Shown here: positions 53,348-61,015 of the stretch, piece by piece
How the letters are laid out: each line of letters begins with the position of its first letter
How positions within the stretch are numbered: the first letter of the stretch is position 1
Source of the DNA: Ruminococcus sp. zg-924
Lineage (GTDB): Bacteria > Bacillota > Clostridia > Oscillospirales > Acutalibacteraceae
Direction of reading: 5' to 3'
DNA: 64,000 nt
NCBI RefSeq assembly: GCF_024433635.1
Contig: NZ_WNJZ01000002.1
Span: 105,765-169,764, forward strand
Notes under the pieces: generated by a model
Databases searched by the model: none
Seen by the model: only the letters and a program-made list of their open reading frames with translations
Told to the model about the DNA's origin: nothing
Position numbers and translations under genes: made by a program

Positions 53348-54154
53348 TCATTGTTTTAATCTGCCATAAGCGTTTCGGATAGCTCCGCCTGAAAGGATAT
53401 GATTTTTCATATTTCTTTGCAGAGATGTGTTTTCAGGCAAGGAGTGGTAATCGGTTGATTTTGTGTTATATAGCCATTCAATAAACCCAGTATCGGCCTC
53501 TCCTTCATCGAAAATTTCAAATCTGTTTTGGAAACTTATGATATTAGAATTTTCACTTAGCATACCTTTAAGCTGACTGTCAAAAAGCCAAGAGTGACAG
53601 CGGTATTCGCAATCTGCTAACTCAGGATAATGCTCCGAAAAAAATTTCTTTGCGCTCGTCAATGATTTATCTATAGCAGACGGAGAAAAATCAGCGTCAG
53701 AGGGAATATGAAGTCCGATAACTACTTTTTCATCAGTATGCTTCATTTCATATTCAAGCGCCCCGATTCTGAACAGGTGACAACTTGCTTGCCGAGTTGT
53801 CCACCAATATCTGTCAAAATAAACTCTGCCTGTCATTTTGTAGGTTTCATCAATAAAGCGTGTGTAACATTTCATAGTGGCAAAATATATCTCGTCGCCT
53901 ATTCCTTTTTCATTGTAAATATCATAAATGTCAACCGAAGCTTCCAGCATACAAGCCAGTATTTTGATATTATCCTCATCAGGATTGAGAATAGTTTGCA
54001 GTTCAATTAGAGCTTCACTCATTTTTTCATAGGTCAGAAAATCTTTTAACTGTTTATCAACTGTGTCAAAGTTGAAGTTGTCGGCGAAATTAAGCACACG
54101 GATTTTAATTTCGGGTTGCAGATTTATTTCATTACAAAGCGTTAAAATATCCAT
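53348..54154 (-). CDS. NAT_N/GNAT_C-type acyltransferase (268 aa)
   Basis: No CoA motif of the usual kind in the first half; the second half has LHIPSDADFSP, CHSWLFDSQL and SENSNIISFQNRF, as in acyltransferases with a NAT_N and a GNAT_C domain. Substrate unknown. Part of the enzyme run. Confidence 0.75.
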   Translation of the reverse strand: MDILTLCNEINLQPEIKIRVLNFADNFNFDTVDKQLKDFLTYEKMSEALIELQTILNPDEDNIKILACMLEASVDIYDIYNEKGIGDEIYFATMKCYTRFIDETYKMTGRVYFDRYWWTTRQASCHLFRIGALEYEMKHTDEKVVIGLHIPSDADFSPSAIDKSLTSAKKFFSEHYPELADCEYRCHSWLFDSQLKGMLSENSNIISFQNRFEIFDEGEADTGFIEWLYNTKSTDYHSLPENTSLQRNMKNHILSGGAIRNAYGRLKQ

Positions 54155-54160
54155 AATGAA

Positions 54161-54625
54161 TTACCCCTTATACTTCCGCATAATTTCATAAATCATAAAA
54201 GTACCGTTGCCAATATCATACTTAACGTGCTTTACAGTTCTGAAACCTCGATTTTCATAAAATATGCAGGCAGGCAAGGACGCGTCAAGCTCACAGTAAT
54301 CATTTTCGGAGATAATCTCTTTTTCAAGCTCATTCATAATATAACTGCCAAAGCCCTGACCTTGGAATTCGGGCAGGACATAGATTCTTGTGAGGTGATT
54401 ACCTGTATGACTGCCTGTGCCGATAATCTCGCCGTCCTTTTCCAAAACGCTGATTCTGCTTTGCTCAATATCTTTGATTATATTATCAATACTGTGGAGT
54501 CTACTGAAAAAGCCAATAACCGCCGTTGTGTAGTAATCGGGATAAATTTCTGCTATTGTATGCTGAACAATACAGTATACTATCTCGGCTTCATCAAGCG
54601 TTGCTTTTCTGTATTGGAGACACAT
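54161..54625 (-). CDS. GNAT acetyltransferase, 154 aa
   Basis: I prefer the ATG at 54625 (MCLQYRKAT) behind AAGGGCAG; an in-frame ATG 18 bases earlier has no site. Motif A is VLPEFQGQGFGSYIMNELE (about 85-103), then FYENRGF. Substrate unknown. Confidence 0.85.
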   Translation of the reverse strand: MCLQYRKATLDEAEIVYCIVQHTIAEIYPDYYTTAVIGFFSRLHSIDNIIKDIEQSRISVLEKDGEIIGTGSHTGNHLTRIYVLPEFQGQGFGSYIMNELEKEIISENDYCELDASLPACIFYENRGFRTVKHVKYDIGNGTFMIYEIMRKYKG

Positions 54626-54690
54626 TTTTACTCTGCCCTTCATTATAATTTTAATACTGAATCAAAAATCTATTTTTCTAAATCATAGAC

Positions 54691-55380
54691 TTATAATTCA
54701 ACCAACTTACTATCCTTAAAATAATAAATATTTTCTTTCTTAAATCCATATATCGAGCCTTCAGTGCATATGTGAGGCTCAAATGTAAAATACTTTACTT
54801 CTCTTAATTTTTTAGTGTTTTCTTTTTCAATATAAATTCTTTCGTTTTTGTTTTTAACGATTGAATGACCTAAATTACCGAGAAAATCTAAATTTATGTA
54901 ACCTTTGGTTTTGATTAATTCATTAATATGATAGTAAAGTTCCTCAAATGATGTGTCGGGTGTCGCAAAGGCTTTCAGCTCGCTGTGGAGAGCTTCTTCC
55001 ATAAGCAGACCGTTGTGCCACTCGGTATTTTGTATACTTTCATTACCGCTCACTGCTTTGCCGTCTTCAATAATGATGGTTCGTGCATAATCACCCCAGA
55101 TATTATTGTTCTGCGGGCTTAAATCAATCGTGATGATATCGTTTTCCGCAATCACCTTATCAGAGGTAACGTAATCTCTGCCCGAAACAGAAACCGTGGT
55201 TTCGTTACCGCTAAATACGAACGCGCCTATATTCCAATACCAAAATGAATCTGCACCCAATTCAAACATTTTATCCTCGCATATTTTACGAACTTCTTGC
55301 AAATTCATATTTGGTTTGATTACAGTTTTTATATATTCTATTGTGTTCTTTGCAATTGCCTGCACTTCACTGTATGTCAT
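54691..55380 (-). CDS. M24 metallopeptidase-fold protein (Xaa-Pro aminopeptidase-like), 229 aa
   Basis: The pita-bread fold ligands are in order: Asp in IDLSPQ (about 86), Asp in WGDYART (about 97), His in GHSI (about 168), Glu in FTFEPHI (about 199) and Glu near 219. Members cleave X-Pro bonds; short versions like this may act on small molecules. Probable first gene of the enzyme run. Confidence 0.8.
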   Translation of the reverse strand: MTYSEVQAIAKNTIEYIKTVIKPNMNLQEVRKICEDKMFELGADSFWYWNIGAFVFSGNETTVSVSGRDYVTSDKVIAENDIITIDLSPQNNNIWGDYARTIIIEDGKAVSGNESIQNTEWHNGLLMEEALHSELKAFATPDTSFEELYYHINELIKTKGYINLDFLGNLGHSIVKNKNERIYIEKENTKKLREVKYFTFEPHICTEGSIYGFKKENIYYFKDSKLVEL

Positions 55381-55529
55381 ATTATTACCACCTTAGTTTA
55401 TTATCTAAATTCTATCACCAAAACAATAATATAGCAATTATTTTGAGAATAAAAATGTTAAATATATTCCGAATATATTCAATTGACAGCGAAGCAATGA
55501 TATGGTTTTAAACTCAGACCATATCCTTG

Positions 55530-56342
55530 TTATTTTTGCAATTCTTCCTTTAATTGTTTTAGAATTTTCTTTATCTTCTTTTCTGCACCCTCGGTTGTCA
55601 GACCGACTCTTAATGATGCTTCGCGTATTGTCATTTTTTCCTTGCTTTTCAGACAGTCGGGGCAGATACCAAATACTAATTCAATCAGTCTTAAATCTTG
55701 TGGCTTGAGTTTACTCAAAGCTGTTTTTAATTTTTTTCGCTGTTCGTTTTTGAAATATATATCTTCGGGGGATAGTGTATCAATTTCAACATCAGTGATT
55801 GAAGAATTGAAATAGTTTTCATTATCTTGATTTTGAATATCAAGATTGCTGTTCTGCTTAAACCGAGTCGAAGTAATGATGCAGTTCTGCACTGTATTTT
55901 CTGAAATATTTAGTTCCTTTGCAATATCTGCAATCACTTTTTCAAGTGGTTTGCTTTTCGGTTGTTGTGAGTACAGCAATGCTACTTTCCGTAAATTCTG
56001 ATACAGATTATCATTATCAATATGTATATTACCGCAGACAGTACGGACATATTCGTGCCACGCCTTGAGTAATTTGTATTTTATGAGTTGCAGTAAAGGT
56101 ATATCCGAATCATAGCTTTGCAGTTCGCTCCACAGCAGAGATGAAAAGATTTGTTTCAAGTCGTCAATTCTATTACTATCCAAACCGTATTTCTTTATAA
56201 ACAGTTGAGCGTTTCTGTTGAGTACAGGCTCATAATAATAAAGAAGTTCAATAAAGTATTTTTCGTCTTTTGTTTCTCTGTAGCGTATAAAATAATCATT
56301 CAAGTTATCAAGCCTGATTGGAACATAATCAAGCTGATACAT
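55530..56342 (-). CDS. Sigma-70-like factor (270 aa)
   Basis: Region 2-like N-terminus (RYRETKDEKYFIELLYYYEPVL, split), a middle helix-turn-helix (about 120-140: IADIAKELNISENTV), and a C-terminal region 4 HTH (MTIREASLRVGLTTEGAEKKIKK). Probably an accessory sigma factor controlling the mobilizable element. Starts 10 bases after the DUF6076 gene, so they share an operon. Confidence 0.75.
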   Translation of the reverse strand: MYQLDYVPIRLDNLNDYFIRYRETKDEKYFIELLYYYEPVLNRNAQLFIKKYGLDSNRIDDLKQIFSSLLWSELQSYDSDIPLLQLIKYKLLKAWHEYVRTVCGNIHIDNDNLYQNLRKVALLYSQQPKSKPLEKVIADIAKELNISENTVQNCIITSTRFKQNSNLDIQNQDNENYFNSSITDVEIDTLSPEDIYFKNEQRKKLKTALSKLKPQDLRLIELVFGICPDCLKSKEKMTIREASLRVGLTTEGAEKKIKKILKQLKEELQK

Positions 56343-56352
56343 TTTATTTTCC

Positions 56353-57501
56353 TTAATCTTTCATAGCCTCCTCATATATTTTTGAAAGTTCCATATCTTT
56401 TTTATATTGATTTTCAGCATAGTCAAAATCAACATTAGCTAAATTAAAATAATAATCAATAAGCTTCTTTGCCTTGGCAGATACATTCGTACTGTATTTG
56501 CTGAGGCTTTTATTTTTGCGGATAGAATCGTAACGATTCTTCCATAGAACATAATATGGACTGTTGGATTTTCTCTGCTTTTTCATTTTTCTTTTTGTGA
56601 CTTCCGGGTGCTTTGCAATGTACGAACAAGGCACACCGTACTTCTTATTTACCGTACTGCAATAAAGTTGATTACGTGCTGTGGTCATAAAGAAATATCT
56701 GTTGCAAATATCGCATCTCCAAAGATAGTGACCGTGAATATAGCCTTCAAATAAATCCGTCATCAGAAAGTCTTTGAGATTATTATAATAAACCTTTCGA
56801 AAAATCTTACTTGTGCCGTTTGCAGATTCTATCACTGGGATTATTGTGGCTCTTGTGCCGAAAGGGTGTCTGTTAACTTCAAATATAAAATTCATATACG
56901 GATCGTTAATAAAAGTGTTGAAAGCTTCTGCGAGTTCAGTTTTTGTTCGTGCGTTGTTTTTTACTATTTTATTTGTAATCTGAAACACGACCGATGAGTA
57001 ATACTTGACTTCCTTTACAGCCGATGAAATATAAAATCCGATTGAGAAAGCCGTTTCCAAATCAATAGATGCTTTGATTAACTCGTCTAATTTTTTTGAA
57101 ATCTTTATTCTATATTCATTCTTTGTGAATCGGTCATATTCTTCATAAAACTTGATTTTTTCTTCTGTGAAAAGCTTATTGATTTCCTCTTTACATTTCT
57201 TGATATCAAATATTTTAAAGATTTCATATTTACTCAAAACATCAATAGCTGAAATTATTTTTGCATAATAATCTAAAAATTCAGTTCTGATAAAATCCTT
57301 GTTTAATAATTCTTCTGTGAAATCTCTTAAATCTTCAAAAATACTTTCATCAATAAATCTACTGTCAGTGTCCATTACAAGAAAACTTGTGTAACCGATA
57401 GGATATTCTTTTTCGCTGAGTGCAAACTTATCTTCCCTATATGTGACATTGAAAAGATTACTTGTATTCAGCTTATTTAATACATTTTCTTTTAAGTCCA
57501 T
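56353..57501 (-). CDS. DUF6076-type protein with zinc finger (382 aa)
   Basis: A helical N-terminal part and a C-terminal zinc-finger-like segment: CDICNRYFFMTTARNQLYC then PC (about 268-300). It agrees with DUF6076 proteins of Clostridia elements and may bind DNA. Divergent from the ATPase gene across a 161-base gap, which must hold promoters in both directions. Confidence 0.65.
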   Translation of the reverse strand: MDLKENVLNKLNTSNLFNVTYREDKFALSEKEYPIGYTSFLVMDTDSRFIDESIFEDLRDFTEELLNKDFIRTEFLDYYAKIISAIDVLSKYEIFKIFDIKKCKEEINKLFTEEKIKFYEEYDRFTKNEYRIKISKKLDELIKASIDLETAFSIGFYISSAVKEVKYYSSVVFQITNKIVKNNARTKTELAEAFNTFINDPYMNFIFEVNRHPFGTRATIIPVIESANGTSKIFRKVYYNNLKDFLMTDLFEGYIHGHYLWRCDICNRYFFMTTARNQLYCSTVNKKYGVPCSYIAKHPEVTKRKMKKQRKSNSPYYVLWKNRYDSIRKNKSLSKYSTNVSAKAKKLIDYYFNLANVDFDYAENQYKKDMELSKIYEEAMKD

Positions 57502-57662
57502 AGTATCAACTCCGTTTATATTATATCACTTTGCCAATAAAATCACAAGTACATAGGAAAGCAAATTATACTGTCACGGACTTTTACGGATTTTTAAAAA
57601 TTTCTGACATTTATATATTGGGAGCAAAAAGCTTTCAATATTTTACGGAAGGAGTTGTTATA

Positions 57663-58745
57663 GTGCGTAACAACAAAAAACTAACTGTCATTGACGGTGA
57701 AACATTAATGGATATGCGAATCAAGCCAATAAGCTTTTGCATTGACTCGTTGCTTCCGCAGGGTGTATCTCTGCTCTGCGGGGCTCCGAAAATAGGTAAG
57801 TCGTGGTTAGTGCTTGATTGGTGTGTTCGCATAGCCAAAGGAGAGGAGGTGTGGAATTTTAAGACTGCGAAAGGAACTACCTTGTATCTTTGTCTTGAGG
57901 ATAACCTGAGCAGAATTCAACAAAGACTGAATGAAATTACAGACGAAGTATCTTGTAATGTTTTCTTTGCAACATCATCGTGTCCGATGTCGGACGGACT
58001 TGCAGAACAGATTGAAAGTTTTGTCGCAGAGCATAAAGATACGGTTCTTGTTGTGATTGACACTTTTCAAATGATACGAAGTAAAAATAAGGATACTACT
58101 TACGCAAATGATTATCAGGAAATTGAGGAGCTGAAAAAATTAGCAGACAAGCTAAAAATTTCTCTTCTGCTTGTACATCATCTGCGCAAGCAGGGTGACA
58201 ATGATCCTCTGAATAAAATCTCAGGAACGACAGGAATCAGCGGTGCGGTTGATACTACATTTATTCTTGATAAGAGCAAGCGCAGTCAGAACAACGCAAC
58301 AATGATTTGCACGGGCAGGGATATTGAATACAGAGAGTTGGAACTGAACTTTTCAAAAGACAATCATATATGGGAATTAGTTTCAGACAGTGTCGAAAGT
58401 CCTGAAATACTTTTGCCGGATGAGATGATTCAGCTTATTGAGTTTATGAAAAAGTTAAAAATCTTCAAAGGTACGAATACCGAATTCGCAGAAGAATTTA
58501 ATTCTTTCTGCCGTAATGAAATCTCTGCAAAAGCGTTAAAGCAGATGATGAATAAATGGCGTTACGAATTGGAGGATAATGATATTTTCTTTAGCTCATA
58601 CAGAAGTAACGGCAAAAGGTTTGTAAATGTTCACTATATTCCTAATAGTGACTCAAGTGCCGTAAGTGACGGAAATATTAATAGTGCCAAAACTTGCGTT
58701 CCTTTCGTCACTTGCGACCCTGAAGAGCCGTGTCAAGCAACGTGA
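57663..58745 (+). CDS. RecA-like ATPase (RepA/AAA_25 type, 360 aa)
   Basis: I chose the GTG at 57663 because GGAAGGAG lies at 6 bases; the upstream TTG at 57531 has none. The core has Walker A GAPKIGKSW (about 37-45), LYLCLED, DTVLVVIDTFQMI (Walker B) and VHHLRKQGDNDPLNKISGTTG. This AAA_25 type is the replicative helicase of small plasmids and mobilizable elements. The C-terminal 90 residues include a winged-helix-like region. Confidence 0.85.
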   Translation: MRNNKKLTVIDGETLMDMRIKPISFCIDSLLPQGVSLLCGAPKIGKSWLVLDWCVRIAKGEEVWNFKTAKGTTLYLCLEDNLSRIQQRLNEITDEVSCNVFFATSSCPMSDGLAEQIESFVAEHKDTVLVVIDTFQMIRSKNKDTTYANDYQEIEELKKLADKLKISLLLVHHLRKQGDNDPLNKISGTTGISGAVDTTFILDKSKRSQNNATMICTGRDIEYRELELNFSKDNHIWELVSDSVESPEILLPDEMIQLIEFMKKLKIFKGTNTEFAEEFNSFCRNEISAKALKQMMNKWRYELEDNDIFFSSYRSNGKRFVNVHYIPNSDSSAVSDGNINSAKTCVPFVTCDPEEPCQAT

Positions 58746-58945
58746 GCCGATTTGTACGATTTTTCTGCCGAGGGCGAGAAAGTACCCGGCTGCAAGTAAA
58801 AAACAAAATCTGGGCGAATTTTCGGCAGAATTAAAAATTTATTTTTAGAAGCGAAGGTTTGGGCTACATTTCCCGGACTTGTCCGGGGCAAGCAGAGCGC
58901 CCGGCTGTCCGCCGAACGCTTAAAATCGGGCAGAAGCCCGAACCC
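58746..58945 (+). other. Probable oriT region: GC-rich inverted repeats upstream of mobC
   Basis: A 9-bp repeat TTCTGCCGA (58763-58771) pairs with TCGGCAGAA (58822-58830). CCCGGAC (58872-58878) pairs with GTCCGGG (58881-58887). TCGGGC (58926-58931) pairs with GCCCGA (58936-58941). The stretch is clearly GC-richer than its surroundings. In mobilizable elements oriT lies directly upstream of mobC, as here. The nick site cannot be placed by eye. Confidence 0.65.
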
Positions 58946-58960
58946 ACTTTTAATACGGAG

Positions 58961-59284
58961 GTGTATAAAAACATAGAAAAGCGTAAACGAAATCAGACAT
59001 TGAGTATCAGATTAACTCAATCTGAAAAAACGGCGTTATTATCAAAAGCCCAAAAATCCAAATTAACATTGACCGATTACATTTTGAAATCTTCATTACA
59101 AACCGAAATCAAGGTTGTTGATTTGCAACCATTGCTTATTGAAATGAAAAGGATTGGTAACAATCTGAATCAGATAGCAAGAAAGATAAACAGCGGTGCT
59201 TTTTGCTCGTATAATTTTGCAGAAGTAATCGCTATGCAAAGAAAAACCTATGATGCAATCATAAAACTGTCGGGGGATAAGTAA
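58961..59284 (+). CDS. mobC: MobC-type relaxosome accessory protein
   Basis: The conserved part NQTLSIRLTQSEKTALL and IGNNLNQIARKINSG identifies plasmid MobC proteins, ribbon-helix-helix-like factors that help the relaxase melt oriT. The start is uncertain: GTG at 58961 (about 107 aa) overlaps GGAGG, and an open frame extends upstream into the oriT repeats to a TTG at 58859. The relaxase starts in the stop codon (TAATG). Confidence 0.82.
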   Translation: MYKNIEKRKRNQTLSIRLTQSEKTALLSKAQKSKLTLTDYILKSSLQTEIKVVDLQPLLIEMKRIGNNLNQIARKINSGAFCSYNFAEVIAMQRKTYDAIIKLSGDK

Positions 59285-60738
59285 TGGCTACCGTGACATA
59301 TATTCGTGAGTCGAAGCAATCAATAAGTGCGATGAAAGGTGTTATTGATTACTGCTGTCAGGATAAAAAAGTCTACGATGAAACTTCAAATCTAAGGCTT
59401 GTCAGCGGAGTTAACTGCGACGGTAAAAATGCTTTTTCAGAATTTCTTGCAACAAAGAAATTATATAAAAAGACTGACGGTATGAATTTCTATCAATATG
59501 TTCAGTCCTTCTCGCCCGAAGAAAATATTACTCCGCAACAAGCTCATGAGGTTGCATTAGAGTTTGCCGAAAAAGCTTGGCAAGGATATGAAGTTCTGGT
59601 CGCAACTCATTGTGATGCACAGCATATTCATTCTCACTTTGTAATCAACTCGGTCGGCTTTGAAAACGGTAAAAAGCTTCGTCAGAATCCAAACACGCTC
59701 AAATCGTTACGAGCCTTGAGTGATGAGATTTGCAGACAATATAATCTTTCAACTCTTGAACCCTACAGTAAAGATGGCATAAAAATCTCAACAAGAGAAT
59801 ACCGCACGGCAGTAAAAGGTCAGAGCTGGAAATTCAAACTGATGAACGACATAGACAAAGCTATGAACATAAGCGGCAGCAAGGAAGATTTTATAAAGGC
59901 AATGTTAATTATGGGTTACTCGGTAATCTGGACGGACGATAGGAAATACATCACCTATCAATGCCCGAACAAAATGAAATGCAGAGATATTAAACTGCAC
60001 AACGAAAAATATTTGAAAGGAAGTATGGAAAATGAATTCAGATACAGGCAAAAGCAATATTTTAGACAACCTCAAGCAGAGGAACAGCAATTCACTGACG
60101 GCGATAGAGCTACTATCGGGAGAAACGAAAGTGATTTCGATTCCGTCACAGGTCAGAGAGGAAGAACTCAATCTGTTGAGAACGGCTATAACCTTTCAGC
60201 CGGAGCTGTACAACCTGATTTCAAAAATCTCAACGGACGACCAGATGGTGGAGTATCTGGAGAGAATTCTGGAAATCAACAAAGACAATATGGAGTTAAT
60301 CTCAAAGAATTGTCAGGCGGAGCTAAAGAAAGTTTCGGAACAGACTTTGAAAGAAATCAGGTCGGTGCAAACGCAGATGACCGAATCAATCCAACAGGCT
60401 GGGAAGAATCAAGAAGAATTTTTGAACAATACCTTGCAAAAAGGTCAGGAACTCGAATCAGCAATAGCGTCACAAGTGAAAAGGTCAACTCTGTTGACAA
60501 CCTTAAAATGGATAGCAATAACAATACTGTCCTCGGCAGTATCAACTCTCTTGCTGAATCACTTTCTCGGATAATAGAAGATGAAGAAGAACGCAGAAAG
60601 CGGATTGAAGCCGAGCAAAACGGTAGTGATATTGGTACTTTGCTTGGACTTGCTATAGGTGTGTTTGCAGAAGCAATATCAAAAGAGGACAATAATTATG
60701 ATGAAGAACTTGATAACATTCCTACTATTCAAATGTAG
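59284..60738 (+). CDS. MobA/VirD2-type relaxase
   Basis: Cuts oriT and leads the strand into the recipient, 484 aa. The HUH metal site is THCDAQHIHSHFV (His109, 114, 116, 118). A conserved NSVGFENGKKL follows. The N-terminal 230 residues are the nuclease; the rest is low-complexity (Gln/Gly/Asn/Ser). From 60032 to 60574 the DNA also encodes another protein in a different frame, which explains the odd composition. Confidence 0.9.
   Translation: MATVTYIRESKQSISAMKGVIDYCCQDKKVYDETSNLRLVSGVNCDGKNAFSEFLATKKLYKKTDGMNFYQYVQSFSPEENITPQQAHEVALEFAEKAWQGYEVLVATHCDAQHIHSHFVINSVGFENGKKLRQNPNTLKSLRALSDEICRQYNLSTLEPYSKDGIKISTREYRTAVKGQSWKFKLMNDIDKAMNISGSKEDFIKAMLIMGYSVIWTDDRKYITYQCPNKMKCRDIKLHNEKYLKGSMENEFRYRQKQYFRQPQAEEQQFTDGDRATIGRNESDFDSVTGQRGRTQSVENGYNLSAGAVQPDFKNLNGRPDGGVSGENSGNQQRQYGVNLKELSGGAKESFGTDFERNQVGANADDRINPTGWEESRRIFEQYLAKRSGTRISNSVTSEKVNSVDNLKMDSNNNTVLGSINSLAESLSRIIEDEEERRKRIEAEQNGSDIGTLLGLAIGVFAEAISKEDNNYDEELDNIPTIQM
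60032..60574 (+). CDS. Overlapping membrane-anchored coiled-coil protein inside the relaxase gene (180 aa)
   Basis: An ORF in the +1 frame relative to the relaxase, starting at ATG with AAAGGAAG 8 bases before. The product has a credible fold: an alpha/beta start (LTAIELLSGETKVISIPS), a long helical coil rich in Glu/Gln/Lys (about 70-150) and one C-terminal membrane helix (about 155-178, LKWIAITILSSAVSTLLL). In plasmid RSF1010 the mobB gene is nested in mobA in the same way, and MobB has a membrane segment. Homology is not claimed; the parallel supports reality. Confidence 0.75.
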   Translation: MNSDTGKSNILDNLKQRNSNSLTAIELLSGETKVISIPSQVREEELNLLRTAITFQPELYNLISKISTDDQMVEYLERILEINKDNMELISKNCQAELKKVSEQTLKEIRSVQTQMTESIQQAGKNQEEFLNNTLQKGQELESAIASQVKRSTLLTTLKWIAITILSSAVSTLLLNHFLG

Positions 60739-60755
60739 TCGGAGAAAGGAGGACT

Positions 60756-60920
60756 ATGAGCAGAAAATCAGAACCTGTAATAATCGAATCTGTTTTTTAC
60801 AACTACACAGGAACAGACGAACAATTCAATACATTTCTGAAAAGCGTAATCAAAGATTATATTTCGGAAAATAATCTGTTGCCCGATGATGAAAATATTA
60901 TTGATAAAAAGTCAGCTTGA
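60756..60920 (+). CDS. Small acidic protein, 54 aa
   Basis: ATG at 60756 behind AAAGGAGG. Product begins MSRKSEPVIIESVFYNY and ends DENIIDKKSA. It follows the relaxase by 18 bases. The spacing and ribosome site are convincing; function unknown. Confidence 0.65.
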   Translation: MSRKSEPVIIESVFYNYTGTDEQFNTFLKSVIKDYISENNLLPDDENIIDKKSA

Positions 60921-60950
60921 TAGCTGGATATTAGGAACGAGTTGTGATAT

Positions 60951-60983
60951 GTTGTGGTTGCACCGAGGTGGTGTGACCGCAAC
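60951..60983 (+). repeat. Inverted repeat before the recombinase
   Basis: GTTGTGGTTGCACC pairs imperfectly with GGTGTGACCGCAAC, loop of 5. It stands 33 bases upstream of the recombinase start and may be a binding site or leader hairpin. Confidence 0.5.
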
Positions 60984-61015
60984 ATTCAGATAATAAAACG
61001 GAGAGGAGAATCAAA

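Noticed and set aside
55498..55526. GATATGGT/ACCATATC hairpin as terminator of the sigma-like gene
   Set aside because: The stem is real but no T run follows on the - strand, so termination is doubtful.
57531..57662. TTG start for the ATPase gene at 57531
   Set aside because: GTG at 57663 has a strong ribosome site and the extra residues are not conserved-looking.
58859..58960. A longer MobC starting at TTG 58859
   Set aside because: The extra part is the translation of the inverted repeats; MobC homology starts later. Not fully excluded.
60700..60738. The relaxase C-terminus as a carrier of the shared tail
   Set aside because: It ends in acidic residues (DEELDNIPTIQM) and has no such motif.
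60659..60874. 71-aa frame across the end of the relaxase gene
   Set aside because: Overlaps two better-supported genes and lacks a ribosome site.
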